A stretch of DNA of 64,000 bases from NCBI RefSeq assembly GCF_030518195.1, contig NZ_JAULSC010000005.1:165282-229281 (forward strand), given 5' to 3'. The notes below the pieces were generated by a model. It saw nothing but the letters and a program-made list of their open reading frames with translations. It searched no databases and was not told the DNA's origin. Shown here piece after piece: positions 36,557 through 44,691 of the stretch. Both the position numbers and the translations under genes were made by a program. This DNA is from Nocardioides cremeus (GTDB lineage: Bacteria > Actinomycetota > Actinomycetes > Propionibacteriales > Nocardioidaceae). Positions within the stretch are counted from its first letter, which is position 1; every line of letters starts with the position of its first letter.

Positions 36557-36657
36557 CCCCTGGCGTCGATAGACCTGGCATGAAGGCGGTGCCGCGGCCG
36601 TGGGCGTGCCTGACTCCCCGCTGACGTCCCAGCAGCGGACCCTTTTCAGAACCCCTT

Positions 36658-36676
36658 GTACTATGAATCATAGTAC
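36658..36676. promoter_or_regulatory. BlaI-type operator, site E
   Basis: GTACTATGAATCATAGTAC is a perfect 19-bp palindrome around a central base. It lies 28 bases upstream of the next small membrane-protein gene. Confidence 0.8.
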
Positions 36677-36704
36677 ACATCGCAGCGGGAGAAAGGACCA
36701 CCTC

Positions 36705-36899
36705 GTGGGAGACATGGATGGACTGGGCGGCATGAGCCTGCTGATGGGCTTCGGGATGCTGCTGGGAATGGTGGTCTTCATCGCCATCGTGGCACTGGCA
36801 GTCGTGGGCGCCATCTCGCTCACGCGCCGTGGAGGTCGAGGTGACCGGAAGCTCGAGACCCACCACGGACGCGAGCCAGACGACGAATCCCGAGCCTGA
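36705..36899 (+). CDS. Small single-pass membrane protein
   Basis: A 64-residue protein: a Met/Gly-rich start (GDMDGLGGMSLLMGFGM), one membrane helix (LLGMVVFIAIVALAVVGAISL) and a charged tail (RRGGRGDRKLETHHGRE). The Met-rich start resembles the SHOCT protein at 52319, but the SHOCT domain is missing. Methionines and the HH pair could bind copper, which is inference. GTG at 36705 has AAAGGA seven bases upstream; ATG at 36714 is the alternative. First gene after operator E and probably co-transcribed with the beta-propeller gene. Confidence 0.7.
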   Translation: MGDMDGLGGMSLLMGFGMLLGMVVFIAIVALAVVGAISLTRRGGRGDRKLETHHGREPDDESRA

Positions 36900-36955
36900 G
36901 CCCGGACTGGCACCGCTGATCACCGCGCGCACACCCCCGACCAGGAGACGAGAAC

Positions 36956-37861
36956 ATGCCCCGCACCGTCAGCGCTGAACCTCAGGCCGAGCAGTCCTCC
37001 CGAGGCAGCACGGCGTCAGCGCGATGGTGGTTGACGATCGCCGTCGTGGCCGCGCTGCTCGCTGCCGCCGGTTGGTGGGCACTCCGCGCGGCAGACACCT
37101 CGGACCAGGCTGGCGGCGTGCTCGAGCACGTGCACGGTCTCGGTGTCGAGCCCAGCACCGGAGCCCTCCACGTGGGCAGCCACTACGGGCTGTTCCGGGT
37201 CGATGAGGACGCCGGTGCGCTGGCCGGTCCGATCAGCGACCGGGTACAGGACTTCATGGGCTTCACGGTCGCGGGCCCGGACCACTTCCTCGCATCGGGC
37301 CACCCCGGGAAAGGACAGGACGGTCCGAGCTCGTTGGGCCTCATCGAGTCCACCGACGGGGGGCAGAGCTGGACCAACCGGTCGTTGGCAGGTCAGGCGG
37401 ACTTCCACGCGCTGGAGTACCGCCATGGCCTGGTCTACGGAGCGGACGCAGCGACCGGCGACTTCATGGTCTCCGAGGACATGGAGACGTGGGAGACCCG
37501 GTCCACCGGAGGCGTGTTCGACTTCGCGGTCAGCCCGACCGACCCTGGCACCGTGATCGCCACCACCGCGGAAGGACCGGCGCTGAGCACTGATGGCGGT
37601 CGTTCCTTCGCGCTGCTCGAGAACGCTCCGCTTCTCATGCTGGTCAGCTGGGACACCCAGGGAACGGTGACCGCGCTGGACCCGGGTGGCACCACCTACA
37701 CCAGCAAGGACGCGACTAGCTTCGTCAGGGCCGGCTCGCTCGGCGCCCAGCCCGAGGCACTTCACACTGACGACGAGGGGCACGTCTATGCCTCCGTGGA
37801 GGGTGGTCTGTGGCGTTCCACCGACGGCGCGCGGACCTTCGCCCGATACCCGTCGAGATGA
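36956..37861 (+). CDS. F510_1955-type beta-propeller protein
   Basis: A 301-residue protein with an N-terminal membrane anchor (residues 24-44, WWLTIAVVAALLAAAGWWAL) and an outward-facing propeller. Asp-box-like repeats are seen (LIESTDGGQSWTNR; ALSTDGGRSFALL; LWRSTDGARTF), and the start of the fold is HVHGLGVEPSTGALHVGSHYGLF. Databases call this family a glycosylhydrolase, but that activity is not shown. It is often found with copper genes, as here. No catalytic sialidase triad is evident, so a binding or scaffold role is as likely. Confidence 0.82.
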   Translation: MPRTVSAEPQAEQSSRGSTASARWWLTIAVVAALLAAAGWWALRAADTSDQAGGVLEHVHGLGVEPSTGALHVGSHYGLFRVDEDAGALAGPISDRVQDFMGFTVAGPDHFLASGHPGKGQDGPSSLGLIESTDGGQSWTNRSLAGQADFHALEYRHGLVYGADAATGDFMVSEDMETWETRSTGGVFDFAVSPTDPGTVIATTAEGPALSTDGGRSFALLENAPLLMLVSWDTQGTVTALDPGGTTYTSKDATSFVRAGSLGAQPEALHTDDEGHVYASVEGGLWRSTDGARTFARYPSR

Positions 37862-37937
37862 TCCGGAGGATCACGGCTCTCCAGACGACGCCGGCCCCCG
37901 ATACGCCGCAGGAACGCTGGCGCCCTAGCCCAAGAAC

Positions 37938-38370
37938 GTGCTGACGGCGGCCGCCGGTCTGCTGTTGGGCTTCACCCAGGCCCTGGCACTGGTGTGGCTG
38001 GCCGCGGTGCTCGGCGCCGCGATCGCCTTCGCACTGTCCCGGCACCTGGGCCAGGCATCGTTCCAGAACCTCGGCTCAGATCGCATCGCGCGGCTCGACG
38101 CGCTCGTCGCCGAGCGCGGGCTGGTCGTGCTCCTGGCGCTCCGCCTGGTCCCGGTCGTGCCGTTCACGGCCATCAACTACTTGGCTGGGCTCACCCGGAT
38201 GTCGTGGACAAGCTACCTGCTCGGCCCTGCACTCGGGATCGTGCCCGGCACCGTCGCCTACGTCGCGGTCGGCGCCCACGGCACGGACCTGGGGGACCTG
38301 GCAGTCCTCGCTGTCGTGGGGGCGCTCATCGTCCTCTCGGTGGCCGGCGTTGACACGCCGAGCGTTCCGG
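37938..38370 (+). pseudogene. Fragment of a TVP38/DedA-like (VTT) membrane protein
   Basis: From about 37926 the sequence reads PKNVLTAAAGLLLGFTQAL and continues through ALRLVPVVPFTAINYLAGLTRMSWTSYLLGPALGIVPGTVAYVAVG, the core of a VTT (TMEM64-type) protein. The N-terminal third of the family is missing: an in-frame TAG precedes the fragment. After about 38350 the reading loses membrane character and becomes unlike the family. I take it as a broken gene truncated at both ends; a shortened product from the GTG at 37938 cannot be ruled out. Confidence 0.7.
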
Positions 38371-38653
38371 GTCCGTGCACGACCAGACCATGTCGCTGCG
38401 GCTGGCCGCTGAGCGCCGCCGCGATCCCCTTCTCCTGGCCAGCTGGACCAGGACAGCATCACCCTGGGCCGCGACGCAGTGGTCCCGCGGATCTCCCCCT
38501 CGACACCTTCGCGGTCGGCGCGGGCGGCAAACCCGCCGCTCGGAGCGGGCAACAGTCCGATCAGGGCATGGTCGAGCTGTCCGCCTTGGCCACCGCCGCC
38601 GGATATCAGGCCGAGGTCCTGGTCAGTTGCCTGTGGCAGCTGCCCCCGGCCGG
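38371..38653. other. No recognisable gene; degenerate sequence
   Basis: These bases lie between the broken VTT gene and the stop of lnt. Several frames stay open, but none gives a recognisable protein and composition shifts between frames. It probably contains decayed remains of a gene lost with the VTT fragment. Confidence 0.6.
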
Positions 38654-40252
38654 CTACCGGCAGACAGCACAGTTCGGAGGACCTGCCCCTGAGGCGTCAT
38701 CCCCCGAGCCGGGCGACCGTGACGCCCCGCTGCTGTCCCATCGCTGTCTCCTGACAGCTGCTGCGACAGCCACGACGGCGAGCAGTCCCGCGACTCGACC
38801 GGGCCACGGTCCGAATCGCACGGCGATCGACATGCCTGTCGCCATCGGCACCTCGACAAGACTGCTGGTCGATTCGCGCGACGGCAGCTGCTCGATCACG
38901 CGGCCATCGGGACCGATGGCACCCGATAGCCCGTTGATCGAGGACACGACCACGGACCGGCCGACCTCGGCGGCCCGGGCCCTGGTGATGACCCACTGCT
39001 GCTCGAGCTGCGCAGTGCCTAGGAACATGGCGTTGCTCGTCTGGACGGTCACCAGGTCGACTCCCTGCTTGACCTGAGAGCGCACCACGTCGTCGTAGGC
39101 GACGTCGAAGCACAACGCCGCCGCGACTCGCAGACCAGCGACCGTGAGGGGCTGCGCAGCGCCTCCCGAGATCATGTCCCGCTCGATGTCCGCGACCCGA
39201 CTGGAGACAAGCTCTGCGAGCGGCCTGAGGGGAACGTACTCACCGAACGGGACCAGGTGCTGCTTGGTGTAGCGGTCCTCCGGACCCGATGCCGTCCATA
39301 CGATCGACTGGTTCAGCGCCAGCGAAGGCGACGAGCTGTCGACGATCGCCCCCAGCAGCACCGGCGCTCCGACCTCCGCCACCGCCGAGCTGATGACAGC
39401 CCGCGCCTGCGAGTCCCTCGTGGGATCGACGGCGGTGGCGTTCTCGGGCCACAGCACGAAGTCGAGGGCGGGCGCGGACGAGCTTCGAGCGGTCAGGAGC
39501 TCGCGTGTCTGCGTGAGCTGGTTCAGGGTCACCCGACGATGGTTGGCCGACACCTGGGTGCCGTCTCCCGGCACCCCCCCCTGGACGACCGCGACGCGGG
39601 CTACGCCAGTCTCCTCGACGCCCAGGCGTCCGCCCACCGAGCCCGCACCGAGCAGCAGCCACATCCCGACCACAGCGACGCTCCCCGTAGCGATCACGGG
39701 ACGAGTCAGGCGCAGGGCGGTACGACGTTCGGCCACCGCGGACGCGACGCCAGCTGCGGATGCCCCCATCAGCACGACCAACGCCCCAGCTCCGGCGACT
39801 CCTCCGATGGCCAGGAACGCCCCCCAAGGGACGTCGACGGCGGTGTAGCCGAGGCGGCCCCATGGCATGCCGCCCCAGGGCACCGAAGACCGCATCGTCT
39901 CGACTGTCGTCCACACGAGGGCCATCCATGCCGGCCAGCCCGGGAGGTTCCGCACCAGCGTCATCGCACTGCCGGCCAGGACGAGCCAAGCCGCTTGGAC
40001 GAGCGTGAGTGCCCCCCAGGCTGCGACGGCGATGGACTCGCTGAGCCACCACAAGGTGGTGCCAAAGAAGACCAAGCCGAACACCCCGCCAGCCGCTCCT
40101 CCTACGACCACGGATCGGCCGGTCACGGCGACGACCAGAGCAGCGACCCCGATCGGGGCCAGCCAGGGCATCGACCACGGGGGAAATGCGAGCGCCGTCA
40201 GGACACCGCCCACAGCCGCGAACGACAGGGCGCTGGGACGGGCATGCCTCAC
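38654..40252 (-). CDS. lnt: Apolipoprotein N-acyltransferase
   Basis: A 532-residue enzyme that adds the third acyl chain to lipoproteins. About seven N-terminal membrane helices (residues 5-190) are followed by a carbon-nitrogen hydrolase domain with the Glu-Lys-Cys triad: E in FVLWPENATAV, K in DRYTKQHLVPFGEY and C in AALCFDVAYDD. A last helix lies near 490-508. The GTG at 40250-40252 has GAGGAGG just upstream, and operator F is 21 bases before it. Actinobacteria normally have a housekeeping Lnt elsewhere, so this looks like an accessory copy serving the island's lipoproteins. Confidence 0.92.
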   Translation of the reverse strand: MRHARPSALSFAAVGGVLTALAFPPWSMPWLAPIGVAALVVAVTGRSVVVGGAAGGVFGLVFFGTTLWWLSESIAVAAWGALTLVQAAWLVLAGSAMTLVRNLPGWPAWMALVWTTVETMRSSVPWGGMPWGRLGYTAVDVPWGAFLAIGGVAGAGALVVLMGASAAGVASAVAERRTALRLTRPVIATGSVAVVGMWLLLGAGSVGGRLGVEETGVARVAVVQGGVPGDGTQVSANHRRVTLNQLTQTRELLTARSSSAPALDFVLWPENATAVDPTRDSQARAVISSAVAEVGAPVLLGAIVDSSSPSLALNQSIVWTASGPEDRYTKQHLVPFGEYVPLRPLAELVSSRVADIERDMISGGAAQPLTVAGLRVAAALCFDVAYDDVVRSQVKQGVDLVTVQTSNAMFLGTAQLEQQWVITRARAAEVGRSVVVSSINGLSGAIGPDGRVIEQLPSRESTSSLVEVPMATGMSIAVRFGPWPGRVAGLLAVVAVAAAVRRQRWDSSGASRSPGSGDDASGAGPPNCAVCR

Positions 40253-40273
40253 CGGACCTCCTCGACGACCAAG

Positions 40274-40290
40274 TACTATCGACGATAGTA
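40274..40290. promoter_or_regulatory. BlaI-type operator, site F
   Basis: TACTATCGACGATAGTA is a perfect palindrome around a central A, identical to site G. It lies between lnt on the minus strand and the small-ORF/copC/copD/blaI/M56 unit on the plus strand. Confidence 0.85.
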
Positions 40291-40298
40291 TGCACTCC

Positions 40299-40529
40299 AT
40301 GAGCAACGACAACCTCGCCTGCACAGCGGCGCACGAACCGGCAGCATCCCGCGAGCCAGTATCGGCCTCGGGTCCCGGAGGAGTAGATCTGATGGGCCTG
40401 ATGACGCCCGGCGGCCATGCACATCGACATCGCCCTGCTCGTGCAGTCTGCCGTCCCGGACGCGCCGTTGCCGCCGGGCCACGTGGCAAACAATCCCTTC
40501 GTCATCACGTCGTGCGAGCGTGGATATGA
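40299..40529 (+). CDS. Uncertain 76-residue reading frame
   Basis: Starts MSNDNLACTAAHEPAASREP nine bases after operator F and has a His/Met-containing middle (DLMGLMTPGGHAHRHRP) and an Arg-rich end. Its stop overlaps the next small gene by ATGA, which favours real translation. The Arg-rich end looks like frame-shifted sequence, which argues against it. The first five residues repeat at the start of the next gene (MSND), so the stretch may be a decayed duplicate. No family recognised. Confidence 0.35.
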   Translation: MSNDNLACTAAHEPAASREPVSASGPGGVDLMGLMTPGGHAHRHRPARAVCRPGRAVAAGPRGKQSLRHHVVRAWI

Positions 40530-40621
40530 GCAACGACACCATCTCGACCATCGTCATCGGCTTGTTCGCACTCACGGTCACCGCGGTCGCCATGTACTTA
40601 CTTGCCCGAGGGAAAGAATGA
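40526..40621 (+). CDS. 31-residue single-helix membrane peptide
   Basis: Reads MSNDTISTIVIGLFALTVTA and continues to VAMYLLARGKE: a short polar start, one membrane helix and a basic end, the shape of a functional micro-membrane protein. It overlaps the preceding frame and the following copC gene by ATGA at both ends. A role as a subunit or regulator of the CopC/CopD machinery is possible but unproven. Confidence 0.65.
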   Translation: MSNDTISTIVIGLFALTVTAVAMYLLARGKE

Positions 40622-41244
40622 ACAGTCCGCCGCAGCGCCCCGGCTGGATCGTCGCCCTAGGCTTTCTCATCAGTGCGTGCATCGTTGCACTGACGACTGT
40701 CCCCGCCGCAGCCCACACGGACCTCCTCTCCGTAAACCCGGCGGACGGCGATCGTCTGGAAACCTCTCCCAATGCCCTCACGCTGACGTTCACCGAGGAC
40801 ATGAGTGCAGGCCTAAGCACCATCACAGCACGGGTCGGCAACGGGAAGACGATGAACCTCGACGTGACGAGCGGCGCCAGCCCGACCGAGCTGGTCGCTA
40901 CGGTTCCCGAGGCCCGGTCCAGCAACGAATCCAGCTCCAGCGACTCCACGCGGTGGCGTGTCTCCTACCGAGTGGTGTCGCGAGACGGACACCCAGTGAC
41001 TGGCAGCTACACCTTCACCGTGCGCTCCCCCGCAACACCGGAAGTCCCAACGGCCAGCGAGTCCACCACTGCTACCGGTCCAGCTGCACAGGCGGACACT
41101 GGCGTCGATGCTGACCGCAGTAGCAGCGAGCCGGCTGGCACGTCGGGTGGCGCACTCGCTCTCATAGGGGTTGTGACGTTGGGTCTCGTCGTCCTGACCG
41201 GCATCGCAACCGCCAGACTGTCCCGGCGCGGGAGCGGGACATGA
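40618..41244 (+). CDS. CopC-domain protein with C-terminal membrane anchor, second copy
   Basis: A 208-residue exported protein. The signal peptide ends PAAA; the mature chain begins HTDLLSVNPADGDRLETSP, the CopC fold with N-terminal copper-ligand histidine, and closes with YRVVSRDGHPVTGSYTFTV. A Ser/Thr-rich linker leads to one membrane helix (GGALALIGVVTLGLVVLTGIA). It overlaps the small peptide gene upstream and the CopD/CtaG gene downstream by ATGA. It should bind copper outside the cell and hand it to that CopD. Confidence 0.9.
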   Translation: MNSPPQRPGWIVALGFLISACIVALTTVPAAAHTDLLSVNPADGDRLETSPNALTLTFTEDMSAGLSTITARVGNGKTMNLDVTSGASPTELVATVPEARSSNESSSSDSTRWRVSYRVVSRDGHPVTGSYTFTVRSPATPEVPTASESTTATGPAAQADTGVDADRSSSEPAGTSGGALALIGVVTLGLVVLTGIATARLSRRGSGT

Positions 41245-43304
41245 CCAGCGTGATGGTCTCCCCTCGCGCGACCCGCACCCTCGGTACCCTCGGGGCGATA
41301 TTGTGGATGGTGCTGGCGGCGCTCCTGGCCGCGTGGCTCACCGGGGGCCTGGCACCGCTGGGTGTCCCCGGGCTTCCTGACCCCGGAGCGACCACCCGGT
41401 TCGGTCTCCCCATCGTCCAGGCACTGCGCGACCTCAGCGCCATGCTGACCGTGGGAGCCCTTGTCGTGGCAAGCACCTGTGTGCCGCCTGGAGAGGACGA
41501 AGACGAGGCACTGCTCGCCGGCGTACGCGCCCGTCTCGTAGCCGTGGCACAGCTCAGTGCCACGGCATGGGCCGCCCTGAACGGGCTCCTCATCGCCCTT
41601 GTCTTCTCGGACGCCTCCGGCAGCAGCATGGAGGCCGAAGGATTTCTGCAGCAGGCCGTGTTCTTCGCCCGTTCCTACGAGCTGGGCCAGTATCTGTTGT
41701 GGGGGGCGGGGCTCGCCGCGGTCGTGGCAGCGGGGTGTGCACTGGCGTCGCGCACCGCCGCTCTGGGTGCGCTGGCGGCTCTGGCCGTCGTTGCGCTGTG
41801 GCCCATGGCCCTCACCGGTCACGCCACGGGCGCGCTCAACCATGACGAGGTCGTCAACCTGCAGATGTTCCATCTCGTCGGCATCGGGGTCTGGGGTGGC
41901 GGGCTGGTGGCGCTCGCCCTCGTCGGCCATCGACTCGGACCGTCCCTCGGCACGGTCGCCCGGCGCTACTCCACCATTGCTGGTTGGTGTGCGGCCCTAG
42001 TGACGGCGTCGGGCCTCGCCGGAGCCTGGCTCCGGGTGCCGGACCTCGCATCCATCGTGTCGACCTACGGAGCATTGCTCGCCCTGAAGATGACCGCGGT
42101 CATCCTGCTTCTCCTGGCTGGATGGTGGCACCGACGAACGCTCCTGGCACAGGTCGTGGCCGGGCGCACCAAGGCGTTCTGGCGACTCGTCGGGCTCGAG
42201 GTGTTCGTCCTGCTGGGTGCGGCTGCACTCGGTGTCGTCCTCGGACGGACCGACCCTCCCAGCACCGATGGGGACTCCACCTCGCTCACGATGGTCCAGT
42301 CACTGCTGGGCCGCTCGATGCCCCCTGCTCTGGACGCCACCGGGTGGCTGACTCGTTGGAGTCCCGACAGCCTCTTCCTTCCTCTCGGGCTGGCTGCCCT
42401 GACCTGGTACCTGGTGGCCGTGCGGCGACTGCGCCGGCGCGGCGTCCACTGGCCGTGGCTGCGCACAGCATGCTGGGTCATCGGCTGCCTGTTGTTCATC
42501 TGGGCAGCCAACGGCCCACCGGCGACGTACGGTCGCGTGCTGTTCAGCATGCACATGGTCCAGCACATGACCATCGCCACGGCCGTGCCGACCTTCCTCG
42601 TGCTGGGGACGCCCATCACTCTCGCTCTGAGGACTCTGAGACGTCGAACCGACGGTTCCTACGGTCCCAGAGAATGGTTGTTGACGGCCGTCCACTCGCT
42701 TCCCGCGCAGCTCCTCGGGCACCCGATCGTGGCGGCAGCACTCTTCGTGGTGAGCATGGTGGCCTTCTACTACAGCTCGCTGTTCGGCCTCTCTCTGGAG
42801 GCTCACACCGCGCACGTGCTGATGACCTTGCACTTCCTGCTGACCGGCTACCTCTTCGCCGAGTGCGTCGTAGGCGCAGACCCGGGCCTCGAGCGCCCCT
42901 CCTACCCGTTGCGCGCTCTGATGGTGATGGTCACGTTCGGCTTCCATGCGCTCTTCTCGGTGAGCCTGATGGCCAGCACCACGGTGCTGGCCAGGGACTG
43001 GTTCGAGTCGCTGGGCCGGGACTGGGGAGCCTCCCTTTCCGAGGACCAGTACCTGGGGGCATCACTGGGATGGGCGCTGGGAGAGTATCCGTTGGCGGTC
43101 ATGGCGGTCGCGCTGCTCGTGTCGTGGGTGCAGGCCGACCGCCGGGAACGACGACGCTTCGACCGCAGCGAGCTGCGCGAGGACGACCGACAGCTGCGGG
43201 CCTACAACGACTACCTCCAGCGGCTCTCGCAGGCCGGGCCACGCAGCAGGTCGTCTACGATGGCGGGTGCGTCTGCACCGGACGAGGACAGGAGCACCGA
43301 ATGA
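41241..43304 (+). CDS. CopD-CtaG fusion: copper transport and cytochrome oxidase copper assembly
   Basis: A 687-residue membrane protein with about fourteen helices. Residues 1-350 are CopD-like (FHLVGIGVWGGGLVALALVGH is the typical histidine helix). Residues about 370-640 are the caa3-type CtaG domain (LFSMHMVQHMTIATAVPTFLVLGTPI, HFLLTGYLFAECVVGADP), known as an assembly factor for cytochrome oxidase. This fusion is known from actinobacteria. It ties copper import directly to oxidase copper loading. ATGA overlaps join it to copC and to blaI copy 2. Confidence 0.92.
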   Translation: MTSVMVSPRATRTLGTLGAILWMVLAALLAAWLTGGLAPLGVPGLPDPGATTRFGLPIVQALRDLSAMLTVGALVVASTCVPPGEDEDEALLAGVRARLVAVAQLSATAWAALNGLLIALVFSDASGSSMEAEGFLQQAVFFARSYELGQYLLWGAGLAAVVAAGCALASRTAALGALAALAVVALWPMALTGHATGALNHDEVVNLQMFHLVGIGVWGGGLVALALVGHRLGPSLGTVARRYSTIAGWCAALVTASGLAGAWLRVPDLASIVSTYGALLALKMTAVILLLLAGWWHRRTLLAQVVAGRTKAFWRLVGLEVFVLLGAAALGVVLGRTDPPSTDGDSTSLTMVQSLLGRSMPPALDATGWLTRWSPDSLFLPLGLAALTWYLVAVRRLRRRGVHWPWLRTACWVIGCLLFIWAANGPPATYGRVLFSMHMVQHMTIATAVPTFLVLGTPITLALRTLRRRTDGSYGPREWLLTAVHSLPAQLLGHPIVAAALFVVSMVAFYYSSLFGLSLEAHTAHVLMTLHFLLTGYLFAECVVGADPGLERPSYPLRALMVMVTFGFHALFSVSLMASTTVLARDWFESLGRDWGASLSEDQYLGASLGWALGEYPLAVMAVALLVSWVQADRRERRRFDRSELREDDRQLRAYNDYLQRLSQAGPRSRSSTMAGASAPDEDRSTE

Positions 43305-43666
43305 GACAGCTGGGTCAGCTCGAAGCAGCCGTGATGCAACGTCTGTGGTCCCGGAGCGGCCCTGTCTCCGTCCGTCAGGTGCTGGAGGACCTGAGCATCG
43401 AACGAACTCTCGCTTACACGACAGTCATGACGGTGCTGAACAACCTTCACTCCAAGGGAATGGTACGCCGGGCGAAGCAGGGCAGGGCTTACCTGTACTC
43501 ACCGTGCTCTACGCGTGAGGAGCACACCGCGGCATTGCTCGAACAGGTGCTGGCCGACATCGGAGATCGCCGATCGACACTGGTGCACTTCGTCGAGCAG
43601 ATGAGTGCCGACGAGGTCGACGAGCTGAGAGCCGCCCTGTCCGACCGGACCCAGCCTCCGACATGA
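43301..43666 (+). CDS. BlaI/MecI/CopY-family repressor, copy 2
   Basis: A 121-residue winged-helix repressor (LGQLEAAVMQRLW, VRQVLEDLSIERTLAYTTVMTVLNNLHSKGM). It is similar to copy 1 through the recognition region, so both probably read the same palindrome. The tail (FVEQMSADEVDELRAAL) is also close. It begins inside the copD stop (ATGA) with AGGAG nearby, and its stop overlaps the M56 gene, so repressor and protease are made in step with the copper genes they may control. Confidence 0.93.
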   Translation: MRQLGQLEAAVMQRLWSRSGPVSVRQVLEDLSIERTLAYTTVMTVLNNLHSKGMVRRAKQGRAYLYSPCSTREEHTAALLEQVLADIGDRRSTLVHFVEQMSADEVDELRAALSDRTQPPT

Positions 43667-44691
43667 CCGCAGCAATGGCGCTGCTGATCTACGCGATGGC
43701 GGCGGGCACTCTGGGGGCACGGCTGTTGGCGAACGCTCGGTGGGTCGCCCACGCACCCCGTTCGGGGATCGTCGCCTGGCAAGCCTTGTCGACCTCCGTG
43801 GTCCTGGCGCTACCGCTCGCCGCTCTGGCTGCGGCACTGCCCTTCCTCCCGTTGCGCTTCCTGCTTGCCGACGCCCTCGGCGCTCACACCATCACCATTG
43901 TCGAGCACTACAACACCCCCCTGGGGATCTGGCCCGGTGTCGTGGGACTGGCCGTCGCAGGCGCCTGCACAGGCCTGCTCGTCATCAGCACGGGGCGATG
44001 GCTGCGAGTAGTGTCTCGGGCCCGCCGGGCGCAGCGGGAGGGCCTTCACTTCGTCGGCCGCCCCCACCCCGAGGGTTTCACAGTCGTCGAGGACCGGAGG
44101 CCCCTCGTGTACTGCCTCCCCGGAGGTGTCGGGACGGTGGTCTTCACCAGCGGCGCGCTTGACATGCTCTCGGCGAGGGAGCGCTTGCTGGTACTCGGCC
44201 ACGAGCACCGACACCTGCGTGCGCGCCACGACATCGCGCTGGCCCACTCAGGCGCACTGACTCGTGCATTCCCCCGCGTCCCCTTCTTCGAACAAGCACA
44301 CGAGCACATCGCCGTCCTGGTCGAGATGGCCGCCGACGACGCCGCGACCAACGACGCAGACCGACGCTCGCTCGCGAGGGCACTTGTCACACTCGGCAGC
44401 GGCACTCGGCCCGAAGCCGCACTCAGCGCGACCGGGACCGCCGCGGTGCAAAGGGTCCTACGACTGACCGATACCCCGCCAAGCGCACGCAGGGGGCGAG
44501 GCGCTCTGGTCGGGATCGTCGCGCTCGTCCTGTTGTCCCTACCGGTCGCCATAGCGCTAGCGCCGGCGCTCGAAGCTGCCGCCCGAGACTGCTGCAGGGT
44601 CTCGGCAATCGACCATGTGCCGGTCGGTCATGCAACCGATGGCCCGTCGTTGCACGACACCCCTCGAGGTCGTAGGTCTGCTGCTGCATGA
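43663..44691 (+). CDS. M56-family membrane metalloprotease, copy 2
   Basis: A 342-residue membrane protein like copy 1 in layout: helices near 5-22, 35-65, 88-110 and 280-300, the HExxH motif as LGHEHRHLRARHD, and a third-ligand candidate in VLVEMAADDAA. It again lacks a BlaR1 sensor domain. The C-terminal tail carries CCRVSAIDHVPVGHATDGPSL, with a cysteine pair and histidines that copy 1 lacks (copy 1 has one cysteine there); a metal-sensing part is conceivable. Coupled to blaI copy 2 by ATGA. Confidence 0.9.
   Translation: MTAAMALLIYAMAAGTLGARLLANARWVAHAPRSGIVAWQALSTSVVLALPLAALAAALPFLPLRFLLADALGAHTITIVEHYNTPLGIWPGVVGLAVAGACTGLLVISTGRWLRVVSRARRAQREGLHFVGRPHPEGFTVVEDRRPLVYCLPGGVGTVVFTSGALDMLSARERLLVLGHEHRHLRARHDIALAHSGALTRAFPRVPFFEQAHEHIAVLVEMAADDAATNDADRRSLARALVTLGSGTRPEAALSATGTAAVQRVLRLTDTPPSARRGRGALVGIVALVLLSLPVAIALAPALEAAARDCCRVSAIDHVPVGHATDGPSLHDTPRGRRSAAA

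Noticed and set aside
36956..37861. Calling the beta-propeller protein a sialidase or glycosidase
   Set aside because: Asp-box-like repeats alone do not show catalysis, and no catalytic residues could be identified.
40417..40620. Longer N-terminal reading for the second CopC protein starting at 40417
   Set aside because: The extra residues are His/Arg-rich and lack a signal; the ATG at 40618 gives a proper signal peptide and an ATGA overlap.
43245..43270. CTACGATGG-like sequence upstream of blaI copy 2 as a further operator
   Set aside because: It lies inside the copD coding region and only a few bases match; the gene is already in the unit controlled by operator F.
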